From the NCBI RefSeq assembly GCF_000003815.2, contig NC_049992.1:1309566-1362238 (forward strand): 52,673 nt of DNA. The letters run 5' to 3'. Below the pieces are notes generated by a model that searched no databases, had not been told where the DNA came from, and was given only the letters and a program-made list of their open reading frames with translations. Of the stretch, positions 39,078 to 49,714 are shown piece after piece (the stretch's first letter is position 1; every line of letters begins with the position of its first letter). The DNA comes from Branchiostoma floridae. Lineage: Eukaryota > Chordata > Leptocardii > Amphioxiformes > Branchiostomatidae. The translations under genes and the position numbers were made by a program.

Positions 39078-41102
39078 TCACAGATTGGGGACGAAGTTTC
39101 GAGGCCGAACCATCATCTTGGTGGCCTTCAGTGAGTAGTAGTAACCTTTCCAGTGGAACCACCACATGCCCCACCCTGTGTCAGTACCGTGATAGTCACC
39201 TAGCTGGAAGTAAGGACCGTTAAGCGCAGAAAGAGCACAGTTGTTATACCACCAGCCTCCTGACAGGTGTTCAGCGCAGTGTCCACTACTGTCCTCATCA
39301 TTGTCCACATCAGTAGCACTGAATTTCATACCATTACTGTACGCCATAGAGTCCCCAGCATTCCCACTGTACCCCCCAATGTGCAGTGTATAATCCATAC
39401 TCTCATTTCCAGTCCTGAAAGTAGCATATTTAGCATAGGCTACGTTAGCTTCCCAATCTTTCAACTCCACGTAAAACTCATAGTCATTATGTGCTGTCAA
39501 GTTGTGAATCTTATCCAGTCCTAGCCAGTGTTCCCCCTCGATATTTCCAAACCCATTTTTATAGTCTGCCCAACGTCTGTTAAAGTTGACTTTCCCATCA
39601 AACCTCCTCTGTATGACAGTCCATCCCCCACCATCTGTAGTCATGTCACAGAAGACATCAAAGTGGTCGGTTGAAGATGCAGGTTTGATGGGGAAGACTC
39701 CGTCTTGAACTGAGTTGGTCCAGTAGAGTACAGGATAGAGGGCTGCACAGTCCTCAAAGCTAGCAACGACGGCGGGAGGGTCGTTTCTCTGGTCTTCTGC
39801 ATGGTTGCTCAAACTTTCATCTGTAAATATATCCAACACACTCAATGGTTGTACTGCTCAAGTATCAAAGGCCATTAACAGCAAAAACTTATTTCCTTGG
39901 ACTACCAAACTATGGCCTCGATGGCAACTTTCTCCATCCTGTATATACTCCACAAGCCTCCAAAACCAGTGTTCACTGCTGATATCTCCTAGTATAATTA
40001 TACCTTTCATCTTCCATCAATTGACTTCAATGCCAAGAAGTGGTAAAATGGCTTTGCATGGAACAAACCCGTTACAACTCCCCCACATAATTTACAAACA
40101 ATAGCAAATCTGAATATATACAGTGTGTAAAAGTTGACGTTACATCTATGATACCTTGAGCATCCTGTGTTTGAGGAATTTCAGCAGAAAAGGTGACCCC
40201 ACCAGTCACCAGCAAGATAAAAGTCACCAGGCTGAAGGTCTGAGTCTGAAAGTATGAACCAAATTGGGACTTATTTTATAGCGATGCGGAATGGCTAAAT
40301 AGCTAAGCGGAGGTCAGAGGTCACGGTACGATCCTTAGCAGTCTTGCTATACGTTGTGCCCCTTATACCCCCCTCACATTATCCACGATCTTCGGTCGTA
40401 TGGATGGAAGATCGGCCATATTTAAGATCGACAGAGGGTTGCGCGCATTTTTCACCTGAAAACCGTCCCTGTCACACATAAGCTATACTTTGTACCTTGT
40501 ACAATTGCTGTGCAATTAAGTTATTATCATAAGCGAGGCTCGGGCGATTGCCGCAGTATCGTCGTCCGATCGATTTTCGCCTAATGTGAGGGGGGTATTA
40601 GGAATGGCATTTCACACGACTTTCCTCACACCACCCAGGTGTAAAAATTGGTAACTGACTTCGGTTGGGATGGTAATTAGCCGATGGAAGAAGAGGGATG
40701 GGCTCCACATTCCAATACCGTGCTCTGGACACAGTGGATAACAACCCACTGCCCCATGTGGCCTGAAAAGGGCTACCTTTACCATTCATTTACATTTTAT
40801 TGTATCCGCTCTATCCCAATGTGATTTTATCCACAACTACTACTAACAAACGTTATTTGTATTGATGTATAAACACAGAGCTGCCACATGCATTAGTTTT
40901 CCACACAAAGTTCTATGCCTTTTTTTGGTTCCTTCCAGCCGTTATGATTTATACAACAGCCTACCTGCCTTATACAACAGGTTACCTTGCAGTCACCAAC
41001 CTTTTTTTATTCCCAGCATCATGCATACTGCCTTGGGCTTACTCAAAGATATGGTATAAGATATACTATATAAGATATAAGATAAGGAATCACCTTCGTC
41101 AT
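39078..41102 (-). CDS. Fibrinogen-related lectin (FREP1)
   Basis: Three coding exons: 41102-41094 (MTK, Kozak GCCACCATGA), 40245-40155, 39820-39078 (843 nt, 280 residues). The signal peptide is MTKTQTFSLVTFILLVTGGV with cleavage near FSAE. A short linker is followed by a full fibrinogen C-terminal domain from ~residue 60: DCAALYPVLYWTNSVQDGVF, CDMTTDGGGWTVIQRRFDG, GEHWLGLDKIHNLT, Ca-site-like DVDNDE, CAEHLSGGWWYNNC, SLKATKMMVRP. Both conserved Cys pairs and the GGWWY pocket loop are intact, so it should fold and may bind acetylated sugars as ficolins and tachylectins do. No collagen or coiled coil. Secreted, probably innate recognition. It is first in a head-to-tail cluster on this strand. 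The 9-nt first exon is inferred. Confidence 0.87.
40290..40790 (+). mobile_element. tRNA-derived SINE split by a MITE
   Basis: Left part 40290-40365 is the tRNA-like head ending GTTGTGCCCC. The body resumes after 40600 (GGAATGGCATTTCACACGAC, CCAGGTGTAAAAATTGG, GGGCTCCACATTCCAATACC) and matches the SINE at 28350-28600. Lies between FREP1 exons 1 and 2. Confidence 0.75.
40366..40597. mobile_element. Harbinger-type MITE, 232 bp
   Basis: Perfect inverted ends TACCCCCCTCACATTA, flanked by TTA on both sides (40363-40365, 40598-40600). The 3-bp TWA duplication is typical of PIF/Harbinger elements. It is nested in the SINE, hence younger. Confidence 0.85.
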
Positions 41103-41152
41103 GGTGGCAATTCTGTGATCCAGAATGAGTCCTTGTTTCTCTGACGAGAAGG

Positions 41153-41161
41153 TTTTTTTAT
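41153..41161 (-). promoter_or_regulatory. TATA-like box upstream of FREP1
   Basis: GGGATAAAAAAACC on the minus strand about 50 nt upstream of the FREP1 start codon. Weak support, from position only. Confidence 0.35.
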
Positions 41162-41164
41162 CCC

Positions 41165-41440
41165 ATTTCTGGTGTCTTATCAGCTGGGAGCATCTCCTAA
41201 TGCTGTTGTATGTAACGCTTGTAATGGATGGCAACAAACGTCATGTACAAAGTGTGTTTGAAAGTTTATTGATTTAGGGCTTGAACTCTTGACATATGTT
41301 TGCTCATTTGCCCAAACTTGGCCATTTCTGAACATGTCTGTCTCCATGCGTATGTTCGGCTGCTTTGATCAGCGAGGAATGTCAACAACAGCGATGCCAA
41401 GTAGTCCCTAGTATTTGTCAAGTCTCTAGTGTTTTCCTGT
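41165..41440. repeat. FREP upstream duplication block copy 1
   Basis: The text CTCCTAATG.TGTTGTATGTAAC, GATTTAGGGCTTGAA and TGTCTGTCTCC..GCTTTGATCAGCGAGGAATG recurs at 47740-47945. Shorter copies are at 43607-43720 and 48770-48910. It marks the duplicated upstream flank of each FREP unit. The following 41441-41547 is an assembly gap. Confidence 0.75.
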
Positions 41441-41859
41441 NNNNNNNNNNNNNNNNNNNNNNNNNNNNNNNNNNNNNNNNNNNNNNNNNNNNNNNNNNNN
41501 NNNNNNNNNNNNNNNNNNNNNNNNNNNNNNNNNNNNNNNNNNNNNNNAAATTTACGTTATTCTTTTGAGACTTTCTAACCAACATCATAGAACATAAATC
41601 AATAACTTAGAAAGTTTGTCATGTGTAGTGATTACATGTACATGGCTGGGGTGTTGCATACTGATATTATTACTGTATTATTAACCTTAGCACTTTGGGA
41701 ACATATTTTCACATTTTTGGGAACATATTTTCACATTTTTTTGTTTTATTTGTTTCTAGGCGGTTTTGCTCATCTTGTATAGCTTCACTGGGTATATATG
41801 AACTTGTTGCAATATAACGTATATGTGTAGTATTAGACTGTACCTTTTGTTGTATATAC

Positions 41860-41925
41860 ATTGCCATGCATTGTCACTGATGCAATTGTTGCACAATAAA
41901 CCATCTATCTATCTATAATATCAAA
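41860..41925 (+). mobile_element. Non-LTR element 3' end with ATCT tail
   Basis: GATGCAATTGTTGCACAATAAA followed by (ATCT)n resembles the end at 8980-9035. A terminal fragment only. Confidence 0.45.
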
Positions 41926-42187
41926 TTTACTGTGTTTGGCAAGTATAGTGGAAGAGTACGTATAGTGTCAGGTTTTAAAGTAACTTCAAGGTAAACAACA
42001 CTGAATGCTCAAAAAGGAATCTTTATTTGGCTTATATCAGCTGAAAATTGCACTTCTTGCAATTTTGGTACGTGTACATGCATATTGTATGACTGTGTAT
42101 ACATCTTTAATCTTGACTACACATACTGCTACAGAAGGACTGCATGAAGCATGGTATATGTTTAGCTTTGTATGACTAGCTGTTACG

Positions 42188-43376
42188 TCACAGATGGCGG
42201 ATATAGTTTAGAGGCCGTACCATCATCTTCGTGGCTTTCAGAGAGTAGTAGGTGCCTTTCCAGTGGTACCACCACATGCCGTACCCTGTGTTAGAACCGT
42301 GGTAGTCATCTAACTGGAAGTACGGACCATTCAGGACCGCGTTAGAGCAAGAACCATACCACCAGCCTCCTGAGAGCCACTGAGCACATTGTGTATTACT
42401 GGACCCATCATTGTCCACATCGGTAGTACTGAACTTCATACCGAGACCACCATAGTAATCTAAAGAGTCCCCAGCATCCCCACTGTACGCCCCAATGGTT
42501 AGTGTATAATCCTTACTTTCATCTCCAATGTTGAATGTCTCATATCTAGCATAGGCAAAGTTACCTTCCCAGTCTTCTAGCTGGACATATAGTTCATAGC
42601 TATTCTGTATTGTCAGGTTGTAGATTTTATCCAGTCCAAGCCAGTGTTCTCCCTCGACCCTCCCAAACCCATTTTTGTAGTCTGCCCAGTTTCTGTTGAA
42701 ATTGACTCTCCCTTCAAACCTCTTCTGTATGACAGTCCAGCCCCCACCATCTGTAGTCATGTCACAGAAGACGTCAAAGTGGTCAGTGTTAGACTCAGGT
42801 TTGACAGGAAAGAATCCATCTTGCACGGCGTTGGTCCAGTAGAGTAGAGGGTAGAGCACTGAGCAGTCCGCGAAGGTAGAAGCAGATTGGGGACGGTTTC
42901 TGGCTTCGAGAGATTCTTCTGTGCTGTGGTGATTTGCAGGATCTTTTGTTGGTAAAAAACACAGTTTATTGATCAATATTCGACTCTCTTCTATTCATGA
43001 AGGAAAACCACATTGACTTTTTGGGGGAAAATGAAATAGAAGTCAGGCATCTGATAACTACATTGTAAAAATGTTACCACTACGTACATACAGGTAGTTG
43101 CTTAAACAGATCGCAAATGCGTAATACTACAATGACTGTATTCAATTTAACCCTTCCTTTAATGTCAACATTCTCTATCCCACCCGTGGCCACAATACCC
43201 CTTGTTTAGAGTAACGGCAAATCTTAGGAATCTACTAGTGTTTTAAACATCTAATGTAAGAGTTGATATTCAACAACAGACACGGCATTACCTTGTTGTT
43301 GAGGAACCTCAGCAGAAAAAGTAACCCCACCAGCCAAAAGCAGGATAACTGTCGCCAGGCTAAAGGGCAGGAGGGT
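42188..43376 (-). CDS. Fibrinogen-related lectin (FREP2), first exon in gap
   Basis: Exons 43376-43292 and 42942-42188. The signal exon (TLLPFSLATVILLLAGGVTF) is a close relative of FREP1's and starts in phase 0 without Met, so a tiny first exon like FREP1's is expected, probably in the gap at 43507-43606. The linker is DPANHHSTEESLEARNRPQ. The FReD runs DCSVLYPLLYWTNAVQDGFF, CDMTTDGGGWTVIQKRFEG, DVDNDGS, CAQWLSGGWWYGSC, TKMMVRP and is complete. The acceptor used by the last exon is AAAAG, less typical than CAG in its sisters. Role as for FREP1; pocket-side residues differ (QWLSGGWWYGSC). Confidence 0.82.
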
Positions 43377-43742
43377 CTGAAAGAACACCAGACTAATGTT
43401 GACTTACAACATACATATTCTATCAACCCTATACTACTGTACATTCCTCTGATACTAAAGATAAAACATAGCAGGGATAGAGAGGTCAGTGAGGTTAAGT
43501 ACTAGANNNNNNNNNNNNNNNNNNNNNNNNNNNNNNNNNNNNNNNNNNNNNNNNNNNNNNNNNNNNNNNNNNNNNNNNNNNNNNNNNNNNNNNNNNNNNN
43601 NNNNNNGTCTGTCTCCATGTTGGTAAGTCGCCTGGCTTTGATCAATGACCAATAATGTCAACAGCAGCACTGAATGTGACGTCAACATGACATGGTGGAA
43701 TTGTGTGTTTTACGTGTCTAGTGTTTAACTTTACAAATGTGA

Positions 43743-43977
43743 TAGCCTGGAATCCAGTCGTATTGTGCTTTGGTCGCTCCCCTAAGGTACGCTTCCTGAC
43801 AACACGTCTGGTGTCCGTTACCATTTGAACAATCGGCATTTGCATATTCGCATAGATTTTATGCAAGATTTCTGATTGGCTGAATTATAGCGCTCGTTCG
43901 AACAGGCGTTCCATCAACATCAACATGGCCGCCGCGTCAGGCATGTACACGGCTGGATTCCAGGCTACACATGTGAT
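43743..43977. mobile_element. MITE with TAGCCTGGAATCCAG ends, 235 bp
   Basis: Perfect 15-bp inverted ends. The interior has no coding capacity; the short frame from 43925 is chance. No clear target duplication. Confidence 0.7.
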
Positions 43978-44960
43978 CGGCAAAGCTCAACAAATAGATT
44001 TTACAGACATACAAATGTTTCTATTTAACCCTCATCCGACCGTTACATTTTTACGACGAATTCAATACCAGCTAAGGATTTCACCTCCATCTTTACCTTC
44101 GCCAAGAAGGTTATGTTTTCGGTAGAGTTTTTATGTGAGAATGAATAGCATAACTCAAGACTTTTGGGATGGATTGCATTGATATTTGGCATGTGGTTAC
44201 GTCTTGTTTTCAACCAAAAGACTTCGCATCATACATCATAGAACATCATTCGATACCTTATAAAGTTTGGCATGAATAGTAAAAGTACTACTGGCTTGTA
44301 TGCCAAATACTGCTGTAACCGCTGTATTATTAGCCTTTCCACTGTTCAGCATTTTAAGTGTTACGTTTTGACATGTTTGGATTTGTGTTGTTTGTGTCTA
44401 AATATTTTGTTCATCGTATAATGCTACTAGCCCCAGTGTGCATGTTATATATTAACTTTATTCGTACATTAAAAGCTTTTTTTTCAAATAAGATGACCCG
44501 CATAGAGAGTGAAATGTGATATCTGTCTCAGGCTTGCATTGAGGATTGCCCTCTTTTTTTCAATGCTATCTCAATCTCAAATAAATACTGAGAAAAGCCC
44601 TCTATAGAGCATCTCACTCGGGAGAATGATGATGATAGCACCTGTTTGTTTTAAACAGTGGGCACAGTCTCTCGTCTTTTATATAATAGTATTACAAAAA
44701 TATAGATAGTTGATTTTTTACTTATATCAAGATAAAGCAGTGCATTTGAAAAGTCGAATATGTAAATATCACAGAGCCACTTAATGTCACAACAATATTC
44801 TTTGTATTCACCAGTTATCATGATATTCCATTTTCATCTAACGTACATCAGTACATTCATGTACAATGTATGTATAAACTTGTAGTCTTTACTAATCATA
44901 TTGATACAGAACTGTTGCATGGGCCATGCATATGGTAAATTCTAAAGCTTTGTATGATCA
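43978..44960. other. Intergenic region between FREP2 and FREP3, no gene
   Basis: This holds decayed copies of FREP 3' flanks (CATGCATATGGTAAA, AATATGTAAATATCACAG), also seen at 49430-49510. Nothing else is recognised. Confidence 0.5.
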
Positions 44961-44969
44961 GCTGTAAAG

Positions 44970-46788
44970 TCACAGATTGCGGTTATAGTTTCGAGGCCGC
45001 ACCATCATCTTGGTGGTTTTCAGTGTGTAGAAGTGTTCATGTTTCCAGGCATACCACCACATGCCATACCCTGTGTCAGAACCATGATACTCCCCTGGCT
45101 GGTAGTAGGGGCCGTTCAGGGAAGACGCAGCACAAGCATTATACCACCAGCCGCCTGAATGGAACTGAGCACAGTGGTAAGTACCCACATCATTGTCCCT
45201 ATCCGCATCTCTAGCACTGAATTTCATCCCATTATGGTAGTGCTCCAAAGAGTCCCCAGCATCCCCACTGTACCCCCCAATGTGCAGTGTATAATCTGTA
45301 CTCTCATCCCCAATGTTGAAGGTATCATATCTAGCGTGTGCAAAGTTTCCTTCGAAGTCTCCTAACTCCACATATAACTCATAGCTATTCTGGGCTGTCA
45401 GGTTGTGAATCTTATCCAGTCCAAGCCAGTGTTCCCCCTCGACATTCCCAAACCCTTTGTTGTAGTCTGCCCAGTACCTATCAAAGTTGAGTCTCCCACT
45501 AAACCTCTTCTGTATGACAGTCCAGCCCCCACCATCTGTAGTCATGTCACAGAAGACGTCAAAGTGGTCGGTTGAAGATCGTGGTTTGATAGGATAGACC
45601 CCATCATGCACAGTGTTGGTCCAGTAGAGTAGGGGATAGAGCTCAGAGCAGTCCTCGAAGTTAGCCGCGGCTGGGGGAGGGTCGTTCCTCAGGACGCCAA
45701 CATCCACATGCTGGATCAGACTTGCATCTGTAAATACGTCGATGTAAGTTAGACATCCAGGTAATACGATACACCAAAAAATAGGTACTCAAGTAACTGG
45801 ATATGGTTTTGGAAACGGTCAGACGTTTCGGATAGAATCCACTATCCTTCGTCAGTGACACTGAAGTGATCTGCAAGAAACAGGTCTTTTATACTCTAAC
45901 TATGAATGAAGACAATTTCAGATGTCCAATAGGAAACGTTGTAAGACAATTCAGACTGAAGACAATTTGGATTCCAAAGAATACAAAGGTAAGGCAAAGT
46001 CAAGCTGAAGACAATTTGGATTTCAAAGGATAGCAAGGCTAAGACACAGTTAATGCAAATGAGTCAATTAGCTCCTGTTGTTTTTGTAAATAAATTATAC
46101 ACACTTAAATTTACATGTAGTTATTGATTGATAATCAATAGATATCAAACAGGCATTTTGTCGCATGAACATGAAACATGTCAGCCAGAGTCCAGTACAG
46201 TAGAGGCAGATGGGGGATTGTTTCCGGTTTCGGCGTCTTCTTTGATGTCAAGGTGGTTTGCAGGTTCTTGACAAAGTTGAAAGACAAGAGTTGTAAAAGA
46301 TAACAAAGGACACAAGACGTAGCTTTGTCTGGATATGGAATTCGTTGAGCGAGCGATGTGTAGAAGTTTTGGTCAAGCAGTGGTCGCGCCTTCTAGCGGA
46401 AAGAAACATCGGAGTGGAGAATCCAGTAGAAGTTCGACATCTGATAATTACTTAGTAAATATGTTGCCAAAAAAGTATAGAAATTGACTTAACAAACAGA
46501 AAATGTATAGTGATACCCAGAGACTGGTTGGAATTCACTCACGAGCCTCAGTCTGCAGTACATTTCTGTAAAATGACCTGATTTACTGTTTTAAGATTCA
46601 TGAGAATTGCCAGTTTGTGCAAATCTGAGCTAGCTTTTCAGTGGAAATGCAAATGAAAATTGTAATTCTTACGACATAAATATCTGCTTACCATGTGTGT
46701 CCGCATCCCCTGGTATTTCGCCTCCCTCAGCAGCCACTGCCCCCGCCTGTCTCCAGGCTATGGCGCAGATAACCAACAGCACGAGCAT
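44970..46788 (-). CDS. Fibrinogen-related lectin (FREP3)
   Basis: Exons 46788-46692 and 45727-44970 (855 nt, 284 residues). The signal is MLVLLVICAIAWRQAGAVAA, of a different type from FREP1/2. The linker is EGGEIPGDADTHDASLIQHV. The FReD has DCSELYPLLYWTNTVHDGVY, CDMTTDGGGWTVIQKRFSG, a longer Ca loop DADRDND, CAQFHSGGWWYNAC and LKTTKMMVRPRN. The start ATG is in the second transcribed exon (ACGACCATGC). A 5' UTR exon near 47400-47317 ends at AACTAAG/GTGGGC. The intron holds a retroelement ending 13 nt from the acceptor and a relic linker exon at 46190-46270. Secreted lectin-like role inferred from the family. Confidence 0.87.
45735..45895 (-). mobile_element. Penelope-like relic with hammerhead-like hairpin
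   Basis: On the minus strand: CAGTGTCACTGACGAAGGAT, a 6-bp stem GGATAG/CTATCC (45822-45855 region), GAAACGTC, CCATATCCAGTTACTTGAG and TATTACCTGGATGTCTAAC. Same family as 993-1115 and 31181-31241. CTGANGA..stem..GAAAC fits the hammerhead core except for one extra A before stem II. Confidence 0.55.
46190..46270 (-). pseudogene. Relic FREP linker exon in FREP3
   Basis: The minus-strand reading PANHLDIKEDAETGNNPPSA then STVLDSG and stop aligns with FREP2's linker (PANHHSTEESLEARNRPQSA). It lost the FReD and ends in a stop. A similar worn copy sits at 50550-50645 in FREP4. Confidence 0.65.
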
Positions 46789-47059
46789 GGTCGTCTGTAG
46801 AAACAATGGTAGCATAAAATAATTGCCTTCAGTGCTTGTGTGTGCTTCATTATTTTACTGAATTAAACAATGACAGACAATGCTGAATAAATTGAACATT
46901 ATCTAAAACTAGTTAAACTGATTGAAGAGCTAATTTTCCACCAGTCTTAACAGCGAAAACAGACGCTATGAACAGGATATACAGGTTCATTGCACCGGGC
47001 AAATTAACATCCTTAGCTCTTTTCGGAACGCACAATAAACGGTGGCTTAACATCTCTGT

Positions 47060-47190
47060 CTTAAGGGGCTGCAACCCTTTCCAGCAGAGGGCATGTCGGG
47101 GAACTGACACAGCCGAGATTCGTACTCCCAACCTCTAGGTCCATATGAAAGCATGGTTATCAACCACTGGACTACGCACTCTCGTTCGTG
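47060..47190 (-). mobile_element. tRNA-derived SINE head upstream of FREP3
   Basis: Minus strand: GAGTGCGTAGTCCAGTGG (A-box type) and GGGAGTACGAATCTCGG (worn B box). The homologous copy at 51435-51545 shows it was carried along in the FREP duplication. Confidence 0.6.
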
Positions 47191-47426
47191 CTGTCTTGTA
47201 TCATGTTTTCAATACAGTGACTGTAACAGGAAAGAGGTTTTATATTGCTTGCATCACGAACAGTCGTGTATATTGACAACAAATAAAGACGATACTACAG
47301 TGAAAACTAAGCCCACCTTAGTTTCACACGAAGTCCTGTACTTCGGTGAATGGCTGGAGAAATTGAGGTTCCCTGTCTGTTTCTGCCTGCACATGTACAG
47401 TGTACTAACTCGGCAGGGTGCCGTGC

Positions 47427-47433
47427 TTTTATA
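47427..47433 (-). promoter_or_regulatory. TATA box of FREP3
   Basis: TATAAAAGCACGGCA on the minus strand, identical to the box before FREP4. It is spaced ~110 nt from the first donor, consistent with a short leader exon. Confidence 0.6.
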
Positions 47434-47739
47434 GCAAACTTGTTTTTCTGTGAAATGACATGCTCACAGAATATTAATAGGAGCTATAATTACTACTAGT
47501 ATACATGTTGATTCAAAGTGTTGTTCATCCGTTGTACTGTGGACTAGTGTAAATAGTCCTCAGCGGAAAATGAGATGCCCTTGTTTAAAGTTCATGTGAC
47601 AGAACATCTGCTGGATATGAAAATTTTCTGTCGTATCTCGACATGTGTACAATACAACAGGACATGCTGTTCGATAGATTTTTATCTCTCTTTTACCGGC
47701 GCAATATTAATGACCAGGCGGTCAGAGTGTTCGTCTTGT

Positions 47740-47945
47740 GGCGGTCTCCTAATGTTGTTGTATGTAACGCTGGTAATGGACGGCAACAAACGTCAGGTGA
47801 AAAGTGCGTTTGAAAGTTTGTAGATTTAGGGCTTGAAGTTTTGACTTATGTTTGCCCATTTGCGATAACATGTCTGTCTCCGTGCTGTGAAGTTAGTTCA
47901 CTGTTTTGATCAGCGAGGAATGTCAACAGCAGCGGTTCTTTACTT
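47740..47945. repeat. FREP upstream duplication block copy 2
   Basis: Best match to 41165-41440, with the same order of landmarks (GTAACGCTGGTAATGGACGG, AACAAACGTCA, GATTTAGGGCTTGAAG). It shows that FREP1 and FREP3 upstream flanks derive from one segment. Confidence 0.75.
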
Positions 47946-48652
47946 CTTCTTACTCGTCCCGTAGCTCAGGTGGCCGTAGGGTCAGCTGTACCGTTCAACA
48001 AGTGCTCTCACAAGTTAATGTGATGTAATGTTATTGTATGTTTTAGGTCCATTCTATGTGTCAGATCTCTAGTGTTTTCCTTTGCAAATGTCATCAAGGC
48101 TCTTTTGGTAAAAAGTCAGTAAATAAACTTACTGAGATATAGAAATATCTATAAACCAATACATTAACAGGTAATAAGCAGTATACGTTCTTCTTTTGAG
48201 ACTTTCAAACCAACATCCTAGAAAATTAATCGAATTATAACTTTTAATCATAAATTTTGGCATGAGTAGTGGTAACATTACTACTGGCTGTGGTGTCAAA
48301 TACTGCCGTAACCACTTCATTATCAACCTTAACACTGTGGAGAACCTTGGGTGTTGCACACGTTTTCACATTTTTGGTCAAATTTGTCTCTAAACGTTTT
48401 TCCTCATCTTGTATAGTTTCACTGTGCGTGCGTGTGTAGTGTAAGATTTTAGACTAACTTCAAGGTAAACAGCACGTCTTTATTTGACTTACATCAACTG
48501 AAAATTTGGTGCAAATTCCTGTAAATCTGGCACGTGTACATGTCATGTACATTGTATGACGTGTATACATTTTTAATCTTGACTAGACATACTGCTACAG
48601 AACGGTTGCATGAAACATGGTAAACGTTTAGCTTGTATGAATGGCTGTTACG

Positions 48653-48718
48653 TCACAGATTGCGGATATAGCTTAGAGGCCGTACCATCATCATGGTGGC
48701 TTTGAGAGAGTAGTTGGT
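48653..48718 (-). pseudogene. Truncated FREP relic (last ~21 codons)
   Basis: The minus strand encodes YSLKATMMMVRPLSYIRNL and stop, then ends abruptly at 48719. The 3' flank is FREP-like back to a TCTTTATTTGACTTA poly(A) region at 48478. The rest of the gene is deleted. Closest in ending to FREP2 (RPLNYIRHL). Confidence 0.85.
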
Positions 48719-48769
48719 GTGCAACCTTTATCTTTACTTACAATACTGCTAAAGCACTGTTGCATGGAT

Positions 48770-48910
48770 TAAACTTTTGACATATGTTTGCTCTTTTACA
48801 AGTACTTGTATATCATCAGAATATGTCTGTCTCCATGTTGATAAGTTTCCTGCTTTGATCAGTGAGTAATTTCAACAGCAGCGGTGACTGTGGCGTTAAT
48901 ATGACATAAT
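48770..48910. repeat. FREP upstream duplication block copy 3
   Basis: A partial copy (TTTGACATATGTTTGCTC, TGTCTGTCTCCATGTTG, TTCAACAGCAGCGGTGAC) lies directly beside the truncated relic. The deletion therefore joined a gene tail to its upstream flank. Confidence 0.65.
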
Positions 48911-49714
48911 TGAGTTGTGTGTTTTTAGTGTCAAGTGTTTCGGTCTACAAATATAATCAACAAATACACTTCAAGGTCTTACTCACATACAGAGGAATCT
49001 ATAAGCCAATATAGTCCCAGGCCAACATACAAGTAGTTGAACCTCTTCTTTTGTAAATTAAGAAAATTCCCAACAAACAACCTCGACCATCAATCAATAC
49101 CTTGTAAAGTTTGGCAAGAGTAAGACAGTTAAGAAACAGCAATCCGTTCACTAAGCCGAAAGCTAGAACTGAACGGCTAAGAAAGACATTCTTATATTGT
49201 GCCGAAAGACTCTACAATGACCCAGTTGCCTAAATTTCTTGCTTGCCCGTCGTCTGCCCTACCCCGACCAACTGATGTAAAAAGAACAATTTGTGTGTAA
49301 TTGTCACAATAAGTCATTGTTCGCAAACTGGTTACAATTGACTAATAAATAAATAATTAGATGAATTAGAACAGAGAAGTAATGTAGACTTAATGGCCTG
49401 TGTGGCAAATACTGCTTTAACCACTATATCATAGACCTTTGCACTGTGGAGCACTTTAAGTGATACCAAGATCAAGCATTTGGCATATCAAACAATGAAT
49501 ATGTAAATGTATAGGAGATCCTTAAAATTCAACCATGGTTCAACCATTGTTGACAATGGTATCCCCTATCTTTAGATTCGGTACATTAATGTACATGCAA
49601 GTACGTACACAATGTATGACTATGTAAACATTTCTAATCTTTAATAATCATGCTGCTACAAAACTGACGCATAGAGCATGGTAAATGTTAAGCTTTGTAT
49701 GAGTAGCTGTTAAG

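Noticed and set aside
43925-44125. 66-codon frame starting MAAASGMYTAGF
   Set aside because: It begins inside the terminal part of a MITE and has no splice context or similarity.
47060-47190. Functional tRNA gene on the minus strand
   Set aside because: The B box is worn and the sequence recurs as part of SINE/segmental copies (51435-51545, 28618-28700); no clean cloverleaf.
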